From: UBA11606 sp965243715 | GTDB taxonomy: Bacteria; Actinomycetota; Acidimicrobiia; Acidimicrobiales; Aldehydirespiratoraceae | Direction of reading: 5' to 3' | NCBI GenBank assembly: GCA_965243715.1 | Contig: CBDEVU010000017.1 | Coordinates: 682,001 to 746,000 of the forward strand | Length of the DNA: 64,000 nucleotides | Shown here: piece after piece, positions 7,401 to 15,282 of the stretch | Layout: every line of letters starts with the position of its first letter | Numbering within the stretch: the first letter of the stretch is position 1 | Notes under the pieces: model-generated | Told to the model about the DNA's origin: nothing | Seen by the model: only the letters and a program-made list of their open reading frames with translations | Databases searched by the model: none | Position numbers and translations under genes: made by a program

Positions 7401-9266
7401 ATGACCGTACCGAGTCCGTTCATGATCATGCACTCGATGTCGTCAGATCGGTCCTCGGTCGACGGCAAATCGATCAACAAGCAGACCCGCAAACGGGTAT
7501 TTTCGTTCGCCCAACCGTACCGCATCTCTATCATCGGGTTCCTACTCACAATTGTTGGATCAACGTTTCTCGGTTTGCTGCCGCCGCTGCTCATTCGTGA
7601 GGTTTTCGACAACGCGATCGTGAGCAACAACCGCGGCCTGCTCAACACCTTGTTCATCATCATGATCGGGGCTGCCGGGGGAGAGGTGCTACTGGGCTTG
7701 GTCGAGCGGTACCTGTCGAGTCGAATCGGGGAGGGCCTCATTTTCGACCTGCGAGTGCGCCTATTTGATCACGTTCAACGCATGCCGCTCGCCTTTTTCA
7801 CCCGCACTCGAACCGGCACGCTCATCTCCCGCCTTAACAACGATGTCATCGGAGCACAGCGGGCGTTTACCGGCACTCTCGGTACGGTCGTCGGCAACGT
7901 CATCACCCTCGGCGGAACGCTCATCGCAATGCTGATACTCGAGTGGCGCCTGACCCTTCTGGCCATCGTGATCCTGCCGTTCTTCGTGCTTCCCGCCCGA
8001 CGGGTCGGCACGGGACTGCAAGCAATCACCCGTGAAGGAATGAACGTCAACGCCCAAATGAATAACACCATGACCGAGCGGTTCAACGTCGCCGGTTCTT
8101 TGCTGGTGAAGTTGTTCGGCCGGCACGAGACCGAGGCTGACGAGTTCTCCGCCCGGGCGGGTCGGGTCCGCGACATCGGCGTGCGGTCAGCCATGTACTC
8201 CCGCGTCTTCCTTGCCGCCCTCACCCTCGTCGGTGCGGTCGGGACTGCTCTCGTCTACTGGTGGGGCGGCCATCAGGTCATCGACGGTGACATTACGGCG
8301 GGTACGCTCGTAGCCCTCGGCCTCTATACCGTGCGAATCTACCTGCCACTCACGTCGCTTTCGAACGCCCGCGTCGACATCATGACGGCGTTCGTATCGT
8401 TTGAGAGAGTCTTCGAAGTTCTCGACACCCCCAACCCGATCACGGATGCCAACGACGCTATCGAACTCACCGGTATCGAGGGTTCGATCCGCTTCGACAA
8501 CGTCACCTTCCGCTACCCCGATCCGGCCGCAGGCACGCCCGAGTCGCTCGGCGGGGGCGAAAGGACCGCATCGCCCAACGACGTTCTGCGGGGTCTCAAT
8601 ATCGACGTCAAAGCAGGCCAGATGGTCGCCATCGTTGGTCCGTCGGGCAGCGGCAAAACGACCATGGCCTCGCTCGTCCCCCGCCTCTACGACGTCACAA
8701 CCGGTGCCATCTCGGTCGATGGGCACGACGTGCGCGACATCACCCAAGCCTCACTGCGTCAAGCCATCGGTGTAGTTAGCCAGGACCCGCACCTCTTCCA
8801 CGACACCGTCGCCACCAACCTGCGCTACGCCCGACCCACCGCCCGCGACGAAGAACTCATCGCGGCCTGCACCGCGGCGCGCATCCACGATGTCATCGCC
8901 GCCCTGCCGGAAGGCTACGACACCATCGTTGGCGAACGCGGCTACCGGTTCAGCGGCGGTGAGAAACAGCGCCTCGCTATCGCCCGGATGCTCCTGAAGA
9001 ACCCAGCCATCGTCATTCTCGACGAGGCTACCTCCCATCTCGATACCGATAACGAAGCCCACGTCCAAGAAGCACTCGCTCACGCTCTGCAAGACCGCAC
9101 GTCGCTAGTGATCGCCCACCGCCTTTCCACCATCACCGATGCCGACCAGATCCTGGTGCTAGACGACGGGGCCATCGTCGAACACGGCACCCATGACGAA
9201 CTGCGCCACGCGGGCGGCATCTACGAAGATCTCTACGACACCCTCGTCCGCGCCGAACACGAGTAG
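7401..9266 (+). CDS. ABC exporter, fused membrane and ATPase domains (MsbA-like)
   Basis: A 621-residue half-transporter of the type IV exporter fold. Residues 35-330 hold six membrane helices; the NBD begins near 360. Walker A is GPSGSGKTT, the ABC signature is FSGGEKQR, Walker B is IVILDEATS and the H-loop is VIAHRLS. An insertion rich in Pro and Gly (PAAGTPESLGGGERTASPND) lies in the early NBD. Such proteins work as dimers and export lipids, peptides or drugs; the substrate is unknown. The PlsC-type gene starts 9 nt after its stop, so a lipid-related role is plausible but unproven. Confidence 0.9.
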   Translation: MTVPSPFMIMHSMSSDRSSVDGKSINKQTRKRVFSFAQPYRISIIGFLLTIVGSTFLGLLPPLLIREVFDNAIVSNNRGLLNTLFIIMIGAAGGEVLLGLVERYLSSRIGEGLIFDLRVRLFDHVQRMPLAFFTRTRTGTLISRLNNDVIGAQRAFTGTLGTVVGNVITLGGTLIAMLILEWRLTLLAIVILPFFVLPARRVGTGLQAITREGMNVNAQMNNTMTERFNVAGSLLVKLFGRHETEADEFSARAGRVRDIGVRSAMYSRVFLAALTLVGAVGTALVYWWGGHQVIDGDITAGTLVALGLYTVRIYLPLTSLSNARVDIMTAFVSFERVFEVLDTPNPITDANDAIELTGIEGSIRFDNVTFRYPDPAAGTPESLGGGERTASPNDVLRGLNIDVKAGQMVAIVGPSGSGKTTMASLVPRLYDVTTGAISVDGHDVRDITQASLRQAIGVVSQDPHLFHDTVATNLRYARPTARDEELIAACTAARIHDVIAALPEGYDTIVGERGYRFSGGEKQRLAIARMLLKNPAIVILDEATSHLDTDNEAHVQEALAHALQDRTSLVIAHRLSTITDADQILVLDDGAIVEHGTHDELRHAGGIYEDLYDTLVRAEHE

Positions 9267-9275
9267 AAACTGTCT

Positions 9276-9986
9276 GTGGACTACGCTGGAACCTCTCCCA
9301 ACGCCAACGCCGTCAGTCGCTCGTTCGCTTGGTCAGGCGCGCTGTTTCGGGGTGTTAGCCATCTCCTTAGCAGGGTTGATGCTGACCCTTTTCCCGACCT
9401 GAGCGGCCCGCCCACGCTGTTCGTCGCCAATCACGCAAGCGTGGCCGACATTTTCTATTCCGTCGCGGCTTTCTCCAAATGGAATTGCCCGGCCCACTGC
9501 CTGGTGCGCCACACCTACTTCAACAATCGGCTTCTAGGGGCGTGGCTTCGTAGGTTGGAGATGGTTCCCGCGGGAGGCGGCGGAACCGATGCCGTCAGCG
9601 CGGCCGTGGCCCTCCTCGCCGCGGGAGAACCAGTCGCCATGATGCCCGAAGGCCGCATTACCCCCGCCGAGCGCCGTCTCGAAGACGGACTGGGCGAGTT
9701 CCGCGACGGTTTTATAACCATCGCCCGTCAGGCCAACGCCCAGATCATTCCCATCACCATCCAAGGCAGCGATCAGGTGTGGGGCAGCCGAGCGAAACTG
9801 CCCCGGTTTCCGTTCGGTCGTCCCCGAGTTCGCCTCCAAGTCGGTCCGCCGATCACGATTGACGAGCTGAGCGACCACGACGCCGAGGCCGCGATACGCA
9901 CTCAAATGGCGACGATGCTCGCCTTGCCAGGCCTCGCTGAGCCACGCTCTTCCCCAAATGCCTCTAGGCTCAATTTGGGCCGCTAG
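9276..9986 (+). CDS. 1-acyl-glycerol-3-phosphate acyltransferase-like (PlsC family)
   Basis: A 236-residue PlsC-type acyltransferase. The NHASVAD segment provides the HX4D catalytic motif, and MMPEGRITP is the substrate-binding EGT/R motif. The family transfers acyl groups to lysophosphatidate or related lipids at the membrane. It begins with GTG 9 nt after the ABC exporter stop and is likely in its operon. Its last three codons and the TAG stop (9977-9986) lie inside the first ten bases of the tRNA-Lys gene, and the tRNA promoter hexamer lies in its coding sequence. Confidence 0.85.
   Translation: MDYAGTSPNANAVSRSFAWSGALFRGVSHLLSRVDADPFPDLSGPPTLFVANHASVADIFYSVAAFSKWNCPAHCLVRHTYFNNRLLGAWLRRLEMVPAGGGGTDAVSAAVALLAAGEPVAMMPEGRITPAERRLEDGLGEFRDGFITIARQANAQIIPITIQGSDQVWGSRAKLPRFPFGRPRVRLQVGPPITIDELSDHDAEAAIRTQMATMLALPGLAEPRSSPNASRLNLGR
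9965..9970 (+). promoter_or_regulatory. -10-like hexamer directly upstream of tRNA-Lys
   Basis: TAGGCT lies 6 nt before the first base of mature tRNA-Lys, so transcription would begin at or next to the mature 5' end. Confidence 0.45.
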
Positions 9987-10052
9987 CTCATCGGGTAGAG
10001 CAGGGGACTTTTAATCCTCAGGTGCTGGGTTCGAGCCCCAGGCGGCCCACCA
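9977..10052 (+). tRNA. tRNA-Lys (UUU), CCA encoded
   Basis: A 76-nt cloverleaf. The acceptor strands GGGCCGC and GCGGCCC pair perfectly, followed by A and an encoded CCA. The anticodon arm GGGGA-CTTTTAA-TCCTC gives anticodon TTT, and the T-loop TTCGAGC is standard. The 5' end overlaps the plsC-like stop codon. Confidence 0.95.
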
Positions 10053-10103
10053 AACAACCAAGACCGTCCCCCGACGCTTCTCAGATACGCCTACGATACG
10101 CCT

Positions 10104-10415
10104 ATGAGAATTGTCAGGGCGGCCGAGTTCGTAGGTGACGTAGCCTGGGCGGCGAATCACATCGCGACAATCGATGGTGCCACCGTAAGACTCCACTGGA
10201 CAGATCAGCCGTACATCTGGCATGTCAACGATGGCAAGGAAGTATTCGCAGTTCTTGATGGCATGTTTGACATGCATGTTCGCGCTGACGGAGTGGAGAC
10301 AATCCATCGACTCGTTGTAGGAGATGTCTTCTACGCAGAGGTAGGAACCGAACACGTTGCCCACCCGATCGGTCCCAGTCGAGTACTGGTGGTCGAACGC
10401 GAGGGTTCGGTGTAG
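10104..10415 (+). CDS. Small cupin-domain protein
   Basis: A 103-residue single-domain cupin. HVNDGKEVFAVLDGMFDMHV and RLVVGDVFYAEVGTEHVAHP match the two cupin motifs, with His, Glu and His candidates for metal binding. Stand-alone cupins of this size act as sugar isomerases, dioxygenases or binding proteins, so no specific role can be given. The ATG has TACGAT 6 nt upstream; the upstream bases show a short duplication (GATACGCCTA twice, 11-bp period) that also duplicates part of the promoter. Confidence 0.8.
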   Translation: MRIVRAAEFVGDVAWAANHIATIDGATVRLHWTDQPYIWHVNDGKEVFAVLDGMFDMHVRADGVETIHRLVVGDVFYAEVGTEHVAHPIGPSRVLVVEREGSV

Positions 10416-10474
10416 GGGAGTCAATCTGGGGGCGATCAATCCGACGCCCCTGCGATTGTTCTACTATCGAGGTC

Positions 10475-11221
10475 GTGCAACTTCGTCAACTGATCGCCGT
10501 GCTTGTCACCCTCACCACTATTCTTGGAGTTGCCTTCTTCGTGGTTACCTGGCAAGGCGACAACAACGAGGCCACCACCGATAGCACGCCTGCCACGACT
10601 ACCCTTGCTACTACCGCGGCGGCTCTCACCCCCTCCAGCATCACGACCCCAACCAGCACCACGACGACCACGATTCCCGTCAACTGCACGCTCGAGGAAC
10701 CCGCCACGGAAACGGTCACCGAAGAAGGCGACGAAGAGGGCGGCGACGAACCGCTCATCGTCCCCACGCTCGGCTCCAACTCGTCGGTTACCACGGTCGG
10801 ACTCGACGAGGTCACCTTTGGACTCACGGTGGCCCAGGCCGAACAAGCCGCGGGGACCCAACTGATCCCGTGCTCAGCGGTCAGCGATTGCTACCGAGTC
10901 ACCCCCCTCCTAGCGCCCGACGGCATCAGTTTCGTCGTCACCGCGGGCACGATTGAACGAGTCGATATCGCCCGCGGTCCCATCACAACCCGTTCCGGCG
11001 TCGGTATTGGCAGCCCGGAGGGTCTTATCATCGAACTCTTTGGCGATCAGATCGAACGCCAGACCACCGACGACACCAGCGCCGACTTGATCTTTGTCCC
11101 CACCGATGCCGATGACGCTCAGTTCCGGGTGATCTTCACGATCCGCAACGGCGAAGTCGAATCGTTCCGATCAGGCCGGATTCCGCACGTCCTCGCCCAA
11201 GATCCCTGTGCCGCCGCCTAG
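10475..11221 (+). CDS. Secreted or membrane-anchored hypothetical protein with Thr-rich linker
   Basis: A 248-residue protein that I do not recognise. Residues 5-27 form an uncleaved or cleavable signal/anchor helix (LIAVLVTLTTILGVAFFVV), followed by a Thr/Ala/Ser/Pro-rich stalk to about residue 70, an acidic patch (EEGDEEGGDE), and a compact extracytoplasmic domain with Cys pairs near 69, 129 and 134 and at the C-terminus. The domain contains TFGLTVAQAEQAAG, reminiscent of repeated secreted actinobacterial domains with a GxTxxEAxxA pattern. The GTG start has TACTAT 7 nt upstream. It is the first of three secreted proteins in a row. Confidence 0.7.
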   Translation: MQLRQLIAVLVTLTTILGVAFFVVTWQGDNNEATTDSTPATTTLATTAAALTPSSITTPTSTTTTTIPVNCTLEEPATETVTEEGDEEGGDEPLIVPTLGSNSSVTTVGLDEVTFGLTVAQAEQAAGTQLIPCSAVSDCYRVTPLLAPDGISFVVTAGTIERVDIARGPITTRSGVGIGSPEGLIIELFGDQIERQTTDDTSADLIFVPTDADDAQFRVIFTIRNGEVESFRSGRIPHVLAQDPCAAA

Positions 11222-11249
11222 GACGGAGGTGGTATTTTGCTAAGAACTC

Positions 11250-11786
11250 ATGGTCTCTCGCCTCGCTCTCGTCGCTGTCTCCGCCGCGCTCACTTTTAGT
11301 TCCTGCACGGTCGTTGACACCACGCCCGAAGGACCACCAACTCCCCAAGTTCGAGCCACAACCGCTCCAACGACGAGTTTGGCAGCCAATGACCAGACTC
11401 CCTCAGTCGGTTTGGTCACGGTTGGCGGGGAGTCCTTCGATCTCGACTTTGAGTGCTTTGCCCCCGGGGCGGGCGAGATTCTAGCCGTCGGTCTCGGGCG
11501 GGCCTCCGACGGGCGGCGGATCGAAGCGTACTTGCAGGCATTCCTCGGCTCGCCGTACATGGCGATTGCAGTCATCGACGATACCACCGTGCTGTACGAA
11601 GCGGCGGTCGACCGACCGCTCAACGTCGCCTATAACTTCGACACCTTACGCGTCGACGATGTTGCCCTCGTGACCGACCTCAATCTCGAAACGGGAATCG
11701 GGACCGACGCTGGCCTCGGAACCATCGTTGTCGAATGCCGGTCCTATGCCAAGGACTTGCCCGCCGGGTTTAGCGCGGGCGGTTGA
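11250..11786 (+). CDS. Putative lipoprotein of unknown function
   Basis: A 178-residue protein with a short N-terminal hydrophobic segment ending in LTFSSC, a plausible lipobox with Cys19 as the lipidated residue, then a Pro/Thr-rich linker. The remaining domain (residues 55-178) contains two further Cys residues (near 68 and 168) that could form a disulfide. No family is recognised. It follows the preceding secreted protein by 28 bp. Confidence 0.65.
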   Translation: MVSRLALVAVSAALTFSSCTVVDTTPEGPPTPQVRATTAPTTSLAANDQTPSVGLVTVGGESFDLDFECFAPGAGEILAVGLGRASDGRRIEAYLQAFLGSPYMAIAVIDDTTVLYEAAVDRPLNVAYNFDTLRVDDVALVTDLNLETGIGTDAGLGTIVVECRSYAKDLPAGFSAGG

Positions 11787-11812
11787 GGAAGCCATCCCGA
11801 TAGCGTCGGTGC

Positions 11813-12607
11813 GTGGTTTCTAAACAAGAACTCAACAAACGACGCGTCACGGCCAACAAAGCCAGCGTCCGCCACCAGCAGGCCGGAACGAGAGCCACCC
11901 GTCGTCGCCAGCGTGGCCTCCGTGTCGGGATTTCCCTTCTCGCCCTCGCCCTCATCGCGCCACTCACCATAGGACTGATCGCAGCGCTCCAGAGCGGCAA
12001 TTCCCCCGCCGCGACCAACACCACCCAGCCGCCCACCACCATCGCACCCAACCTCGTCGAACCAGAGCACGAAGGGGTGGCGCTCACCGGCCCCACCCCC
12101 TGCCCGACCACCGACGGCACCCAGGAGCGCACGACCTCGTTCGAAACCGCACCGCCGTCGTGTATCGATCCCACCGCGGTGTACACCGCCACCTTCGTCA
12201 CCACCGCGGGCCCGATCGAGATCAACCTAGACGCCGCCGCGGCACCCGAAGCGGCCAATCTCTTCGTAACCCTGGCCAGGTACGGCGTCTACGACCGCGC
12301 CCTCGTCACCGCCTTCCCCGGAGTACTGGTTCTCGGATCGTGGGGCAGCGCCGGGTTTAGCGTTCCTGCCACCGAAGCCCCTGCCGATGGCAGCTATCCG
12401 GTCGGCTCCGTCGCCATGCTCACCGAGAGCGACGAAACGATGCAAGGCCGGATCGTCATCATCACGTCCCAAGCGGGTGCCGATGCCATCGCCCTTGACC
12501 CAACGAGTCCCATCATCGGCACCGTAACCACCGGCTTAGCTACCGCCACCGCGGTCGGGGGCGGAAACCTAGAATCGGCCACTGTGACCGGTCCCGCGGT
12601 TAGCTAG
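11813..12607 (+). CDS. Membrane-anchored cyclophilin-like protein
   Basis: A 264-residue protein: a basic cytoplasmic N-terminus (residues 1-37), one membrane helix (38-60), a linker, and a C-terminal domain from about 120 starting YTATFVTTAGPIEINLD with AAPEAANLFVTLARYGVYD, matching the beginning of peptidyl-prolyl isomerases of the cyclophilin fold. The catalytic Arg and the usual FH..I pattern are not clear, so activity is uncertain. The GTG start has TAGCGT 6 nt upstream. The last 8 bases overlap the convergent methyltransferase gene. Confidence 0.7.
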   Translation: MVSKQELNKRRVTANKASVRHQQAGTRATRRRQRGLRVGISLLALALIAPLTIGLIAALQSGNSPAATNTTQPPTTIAPNLVEPEHEGVALTGPTPCPTTDGTQERTTSFETAPPSCIDPTAVYTATFVTTAGPIEINLDAAAAPEAANLFVTLARYGVYDRALVTAFPGVLVLGSWGSAGFSVPATEAPADGSYPVGSVAMLTESDETMQGRIVIITSQAGADAIALDPTSPIIGTVTTGLATATAVGGGNLESATVTGPAVS

Positions 12608-13097
12608 TTGGCGGGCGGGCCCATGCTTCGACGAATGAACGCAGAGGAGCAGCTACGCTAGCCACCTCGAAGCGGTGCAGGTCGGTCACGAAAAGGCCCG
12701 ACCGGCGGATTCGGTCGGGAATGTCTCGGTCGAGGTGGAGTCCGGCTACCGAGCGAGACAATCGTCCGCCGATGATTTGCGCCCAGCCGAACGAACCGGT
12801 GCTCACGGACGGTTCGAGGAAGTAGGCGTGGCCGTTCGGGGCTAGCAGGGCACGCAGGTCGGTGAGAAAGCGATCGACATCAGCCATTAGCGGGGTTCGG
12901 ACCAGCGACACGATCGACTCGTAGGGACCGTCCGCCGCGATCAAGTCGGCGCACTGTAGGTCAACCCCGTCACCGTAGGCGTCGAGATGATCGGACCAGC
13001 CGCCGAGGTCAAGGGTTCGGCCTGATGCCCGCGCGGCGACCGCTCGCCTACGGTCACGAAGTGCCACGGAGAGTTCCGGCGGAAGGATTGCGGCCAT
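12600..13097 (-). CDS. Small class I SAM-methyltransferase-like protein
   Basis: A 165-residue protein. RTLDLGGWSDHL near 27-38 resembles motif I of class I methyltransferases with Gly reduced, and later segments (YESIVSLVRTPLMADVDRFLTDLRALLAPNGHAYFLEPS) fit motifs III-IV and the strand-4 region. It is short for the family, so its activity and target are unknown. The ATG has TAGCTT (13104-13109) 6 nt upstream on the minus strand, another leaderless-type start. Confidence 0.65.
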   Translation of the reverse strand: MAAILPPELSVALRDRRRAVAARASGRTLDLGGWSDHLDAYGDGVDLQCADLIAADGPYESIVSLVRTPLMADVDRFLTDLRALLAPNGHAYFLEPSVSTGSFGWAQIIGGRLSRSVAGLHLDRDIPDRIRRSGLFVTDLHRFEVASVAAPLRSFVEAWARPPTS

Positions 13098-13156
13098 GGT
13101 GCCAAGCTACCGGCTGACAACGACGTGGTGAGCCCAACCGGTCGTAGGGTTATGCC

Positions 13157-13859
13157 GTGCCGATCGATCCGCCGCCGACACGCTGGCGCTTTCCGTCGCT
13201 TGACGACCTTGATGCGAACGGCCTTGATGCGAACGGTGCGAACGGTAGTGGCGATCGGCGCCGACGAAGAACCCGCGACGATCCTCGAGGGGTATCGCCG
13301 CGCAATGTTTCCGATGCCGATCGAGGCCGACGGCCCACTCGGCTGGTGGTCGCCTGATCCTCGGGGGATACTCGAACTCGACAACCTCCGCGTCAGCCGG
13401 TCGCTGCGACGCAGCATGCGCTCCTTCGAGTTCCGGGTCGACACATCATTTGACGATGTCGTGACAGGCTGCGCCGACCCAACCCGGCCCCACGGGTGGA
13501 TCGACGACCGCATTCGATCGGCCTATCGGCGACTCTTCGATCTCGGCTGGGCGCATAGCGTCGAGACTTGGCGAGACGATGAGCTTGTTGGCGGCCTGTA
13601 CGGGCTCAGCATCGGTGGTCTTTTCGCCGCTGAATCCAAGTTCCATCGGGTGACCGACGCCTCTAAAGCAGCGCTGGTTTACCTAGTCGACGGACTGCGT
13701 GACGGATATCCCCGCCTGATCGACGTGCAGTGGCGTACCGACCATCTAACCACGCTGGGCGCAAGCGAACTCCGGCGAGACGTTTACCTCGACCGTCTCG
13801 AAGGCCTGCTCTTATCTCCGCCACCGGCCTTTCTATCCGGACCGCCAAACGCGTCGTAG
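13157..13859 (+). CDS. aat: Leucyl/phenylalanyl-tRNA-protein transferase (frameshifted near 13244)
   Basis: Aat transfers Leu or Phe to proteins with N-terminal basic residues (N-end rule). The N-terminus PPPTRWRFPSLDD is read from GTG 13157, which has TAGGGT 6 nt upstream. The rest, from VAIGAD through YRRAMFPMP, GWWSPDPRG, GGLYGLSIGG, FAAESKFH and DVQWRTDHL, is read one frame later. The switch needs +1 at about 13244, right after a run of short repeats (GATGCGAACGG-type units). The second frame is open back to 13125 but its upstream codons are not Aat-like. Either the gene is broken or one base is wrong. Confidence 0.8.
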
Positions 13860-13872
13860 CCGTCGCGGCCAC

Positions 13873-13878
13873 TATCGT
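13873..13878 (+). promoter_or_regulatory. -10-like hexamer upstream of tRNA-Ser(UGA)
   Basis: TATCGT lies 7 nt before the first base of mature tRNA-Ser, which would give a transcript with essentially no 5' leader. Confidence 0.4.
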
Positions 13879-13885
13879 GGGGGAC

Positions 13886-13975
13886 GGAGAGATGGCAGAG
13901 TGGACGATTGCGTCGGTCTTGAAAACCGTTGGGCCTTTACCGGTCCCGGGGGTTCGAATCCCCCTCTCTCCGCCA
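13886..13975 (+). tRNA. tRNA-Ser (UGA), CCA encoded
   Basis: A 90-nt class II tRNA. The acceptor GGAGAGA pairs with TCTCTCC, followed by G and CCA. The anticodon loop CTTGAAA carries TGA; a long variable arm and T-loop TTCGAAT are present. Its last 16 bases are the left copy of the direct repeat flanking the insertion element. Confidence 0.95.
13960..13975. repeat. 16-bp direct repeat, left copy (tRNA-Ser 3' end)
   Basis: CCCCCTCTCTCCGCCA, identical to 15254-15269. It brackets the insertion element exactly and is read as the target-site duplication. Confidence 0.85.
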
Positions 13976-14001
13976 TGTGATGTCTCAAGACATCGGAACC
14001 T
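13976..14001 (+). repeat. Left terminal inverted repeat
   Basis: It begins TGTGATGTCTCAAGACATCG and pairs with the inverted right end at 15228-15253. The part from 13978 also matches, with one mismatch, an inner right-end copy at 15205-15228. Confidence 0.8.
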
Positions 14002-14028
14002 CCTGAACCTGCGGGGGCAGGGGGTTCT

Positions 14029-15183
14029 TCACTTTTTGAAGCGTGGTTGGTAGCCGCGTTTGGGGTTGAGGGTGAGGTGGCGGAGGAGTTCGCCGGTTTG
14101 GGTGGCGATGACGCGGATGTCGAGGTCGTCGATGAGCATGATGACCGCTGTTCGTTTGAGTGGCCGGCCGATGCCGATGTGGTGGAGTCGACTGTTGTGG
14201 CGGAGGGTGACGCAGCCGGTTTTGTCGACGCGGTCGTGGCGTAGCCGGTGGTGTGTGCCGGTGTTGGTGCCGGCTGGTCCGGCTTTTGGGAGCAGGTTGT
14301 AGACGACGGCGGGTGTGCGTCGTTTGAGGCTGCTGTGTGGCCGGTGGTTGTTGTAGTGCTCGACGAAGTTGTCGATGTGCGTTTGGAGTTCGTTGATGGT
14401 GTTGGCGGAGTGGGCTCGGAGCCACTTTTTGAGGGTTTGTTGGAAGCGTTCGACTTTGCCGGTGGTGGTGGGGTGGTTTGGTCGGGTGTGTTTTTGTTCG
14501 ATGTCGAGGTCGACGAGGAGTGTTTCGAGTTGGTTGCGGCCGCCGCGGCCTCCGGAAAAGCGGGTGGTGTAAACCATGCCGTTGTCGGTCAGGACCGAAG
14601 CGGGAAAGCCGTGTTGTTCTGCGGTTTTGGTGAATGTTTCGACAACGATGAGGCCGCTGACACGCTGGTGGGCGGTGCTGTGGAGGCAGTAGCGGGAGTG
14701 GTCGTCGAGCCAGGTGATGATTTCGGTGTCGGCGCCGGTGGTTAGGCGTTGGTGGGTGAAGTCTGATTGCCACATCTCGTTAGGGAGTTCGGCCTCGAAA
14801 CGGATGTAGCTGCTCTTGGGTCGTTTCTTGGGTTCCGGGGTGATGAGTCCGGCGGTCACGAGGCGTCGGCGAATGGTGGAGACCGACACGGTGTGGCCTT
14901 GGTTCGCGAGGTGCCATTGGATCGTGTGGGGACCAGCATCGAGGCCGCGTGTGGTGAGGTCGACGCGCAGGTTCACGATCTGTTTGTTCACCACATCTGC
15001 AAGCCGGGCCGGTGAGGTATGTGGCCGGCGTGATCGAGGTTCGAACGCGGCATCGCCTTCGCTGCGGTAGCGGCCGACCAGCCGAGTCACCCACGACCGG
15101 GAAAGCCCGTACTGGGCAGCGACATCGGCGTGTGTGCGGCCCTCAATCACAACAGCGGTGATGACCAAACGACGTTTCGACAT
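14029..15183 (-). CDS. IS481-family DDE transposase
   Basis: A 384-residue transposase. An N-terminal helix-turn-helix occupies about residues 15-55 (THADVAAQYGLSRSWVTRLV), followed by a second DNA-binding region. The integrase catalytic core has Asp141 (MWQSDF), Asp200 (VLTDNG) and Glu245 (GKVERFQQ), followed by HYNNHRPHSSLKRRTP. The reading frame is complete, so the element may be active. The ATG is preceded by a GGGTGGG purine stretch. Confidence 0.92.
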   Translation of the reverse strand: MSKRRLVITAVVIEGRTHADVAAQYGLSRSWVTRLVGRYRSEGDAAFEPRSRRPHTSPARLADVVNKQIVNLRVDLTTRGLDAGPHTIQWHLANQGHTVSVSTIRRRLVTAGLITPEPKKRPKSSYIRFEAELPNEMWQSDFTHQRLTTGADTEIITWLDDHSRYCLHSTAHQRVSGLIVVETFTKTAEQHGFPASVLTDNGMVYTTRFSGGRGGRNQLETLLVDLDIEQKHTRPNHPTTTGKVERFQQTLKKWLRAHSANTINELQTHIDNFVEHYNNHRPHSSLKRRTPAVVYNLLPKAGPAGTNTGTHHRLRHDRVDKTGCVTLRHNSRLHHIGIGRPLKRTAVIMLIDDLDIRVIATQTGELLRHLTLNPKRGYQPRFKK

Positions 15184-15204
15184 CGCCCACCCTGCACCCC
15201 GGCA

Positions 15205-15253
15205 AGGTTCCGATGTCTTGACACATCATGTTCCGATGTCCTGAACCAACACA
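15205..15253 (-). repeat. Right end of the IS with two copies of the terminal motif
   Basis: The outer copy (15228-15253, inverted) forms the terminal repeat. An inner copy at 15205-15228 matches the left end at 23 of 24 positions. The shared core is GACATCGGAAC, likely the transposase-binding site. Confidence 0.7.
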
Positions 15254-15269
15254 CCCCCTCTCTCCGCCA
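15254..15269. repeat. 16-bp direct repeat, right copy
   Basis: Identical to the last 16 bases of tRNA-Ser (13960-13975); the target-site duplication of the IS. Confidence 0.85.
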
Positions 15270-15282
15270 CTTCCCTGCGTCA

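Larger units (their letters stand above)
13976..15253 (-). mobile_element. IS481-like insertion sequence in the 3' end of tRNA-Ser
   Basis: A 1278-bp element with imperfect terminal inverted repeats that both start TGTG (left 13976-14001, right 15228-15253; about 21 of 26 positions match, sharing GACATCGGAAC). It carries one transposase gene and is flanked by a 16-bp direct repeat. The left repeat is the true tRNA-Ser 3' end, so the tRNA stays intact. A 16-bp duplication is at the long end for IS481-type elements. Confidence 0.85.

Noticed and set aside
7337..7741. 135-residue N-terminal extension of the Nudix-kinase protein
   Set aside because: It overlaps the start of the divergent ABC exporter, has no Nudix-family sequence, and changes to neighbour-like GC content.
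14248..14745. Long plus-strand open frame rich in Val and Gly across the IS
   Set aside because: It is antisense to the intact transposase, low-complexity and without family motifs. The overlapping His/Arg/Pro-rich minus-strand frame at 13985-14773 is rejected for the same reason.
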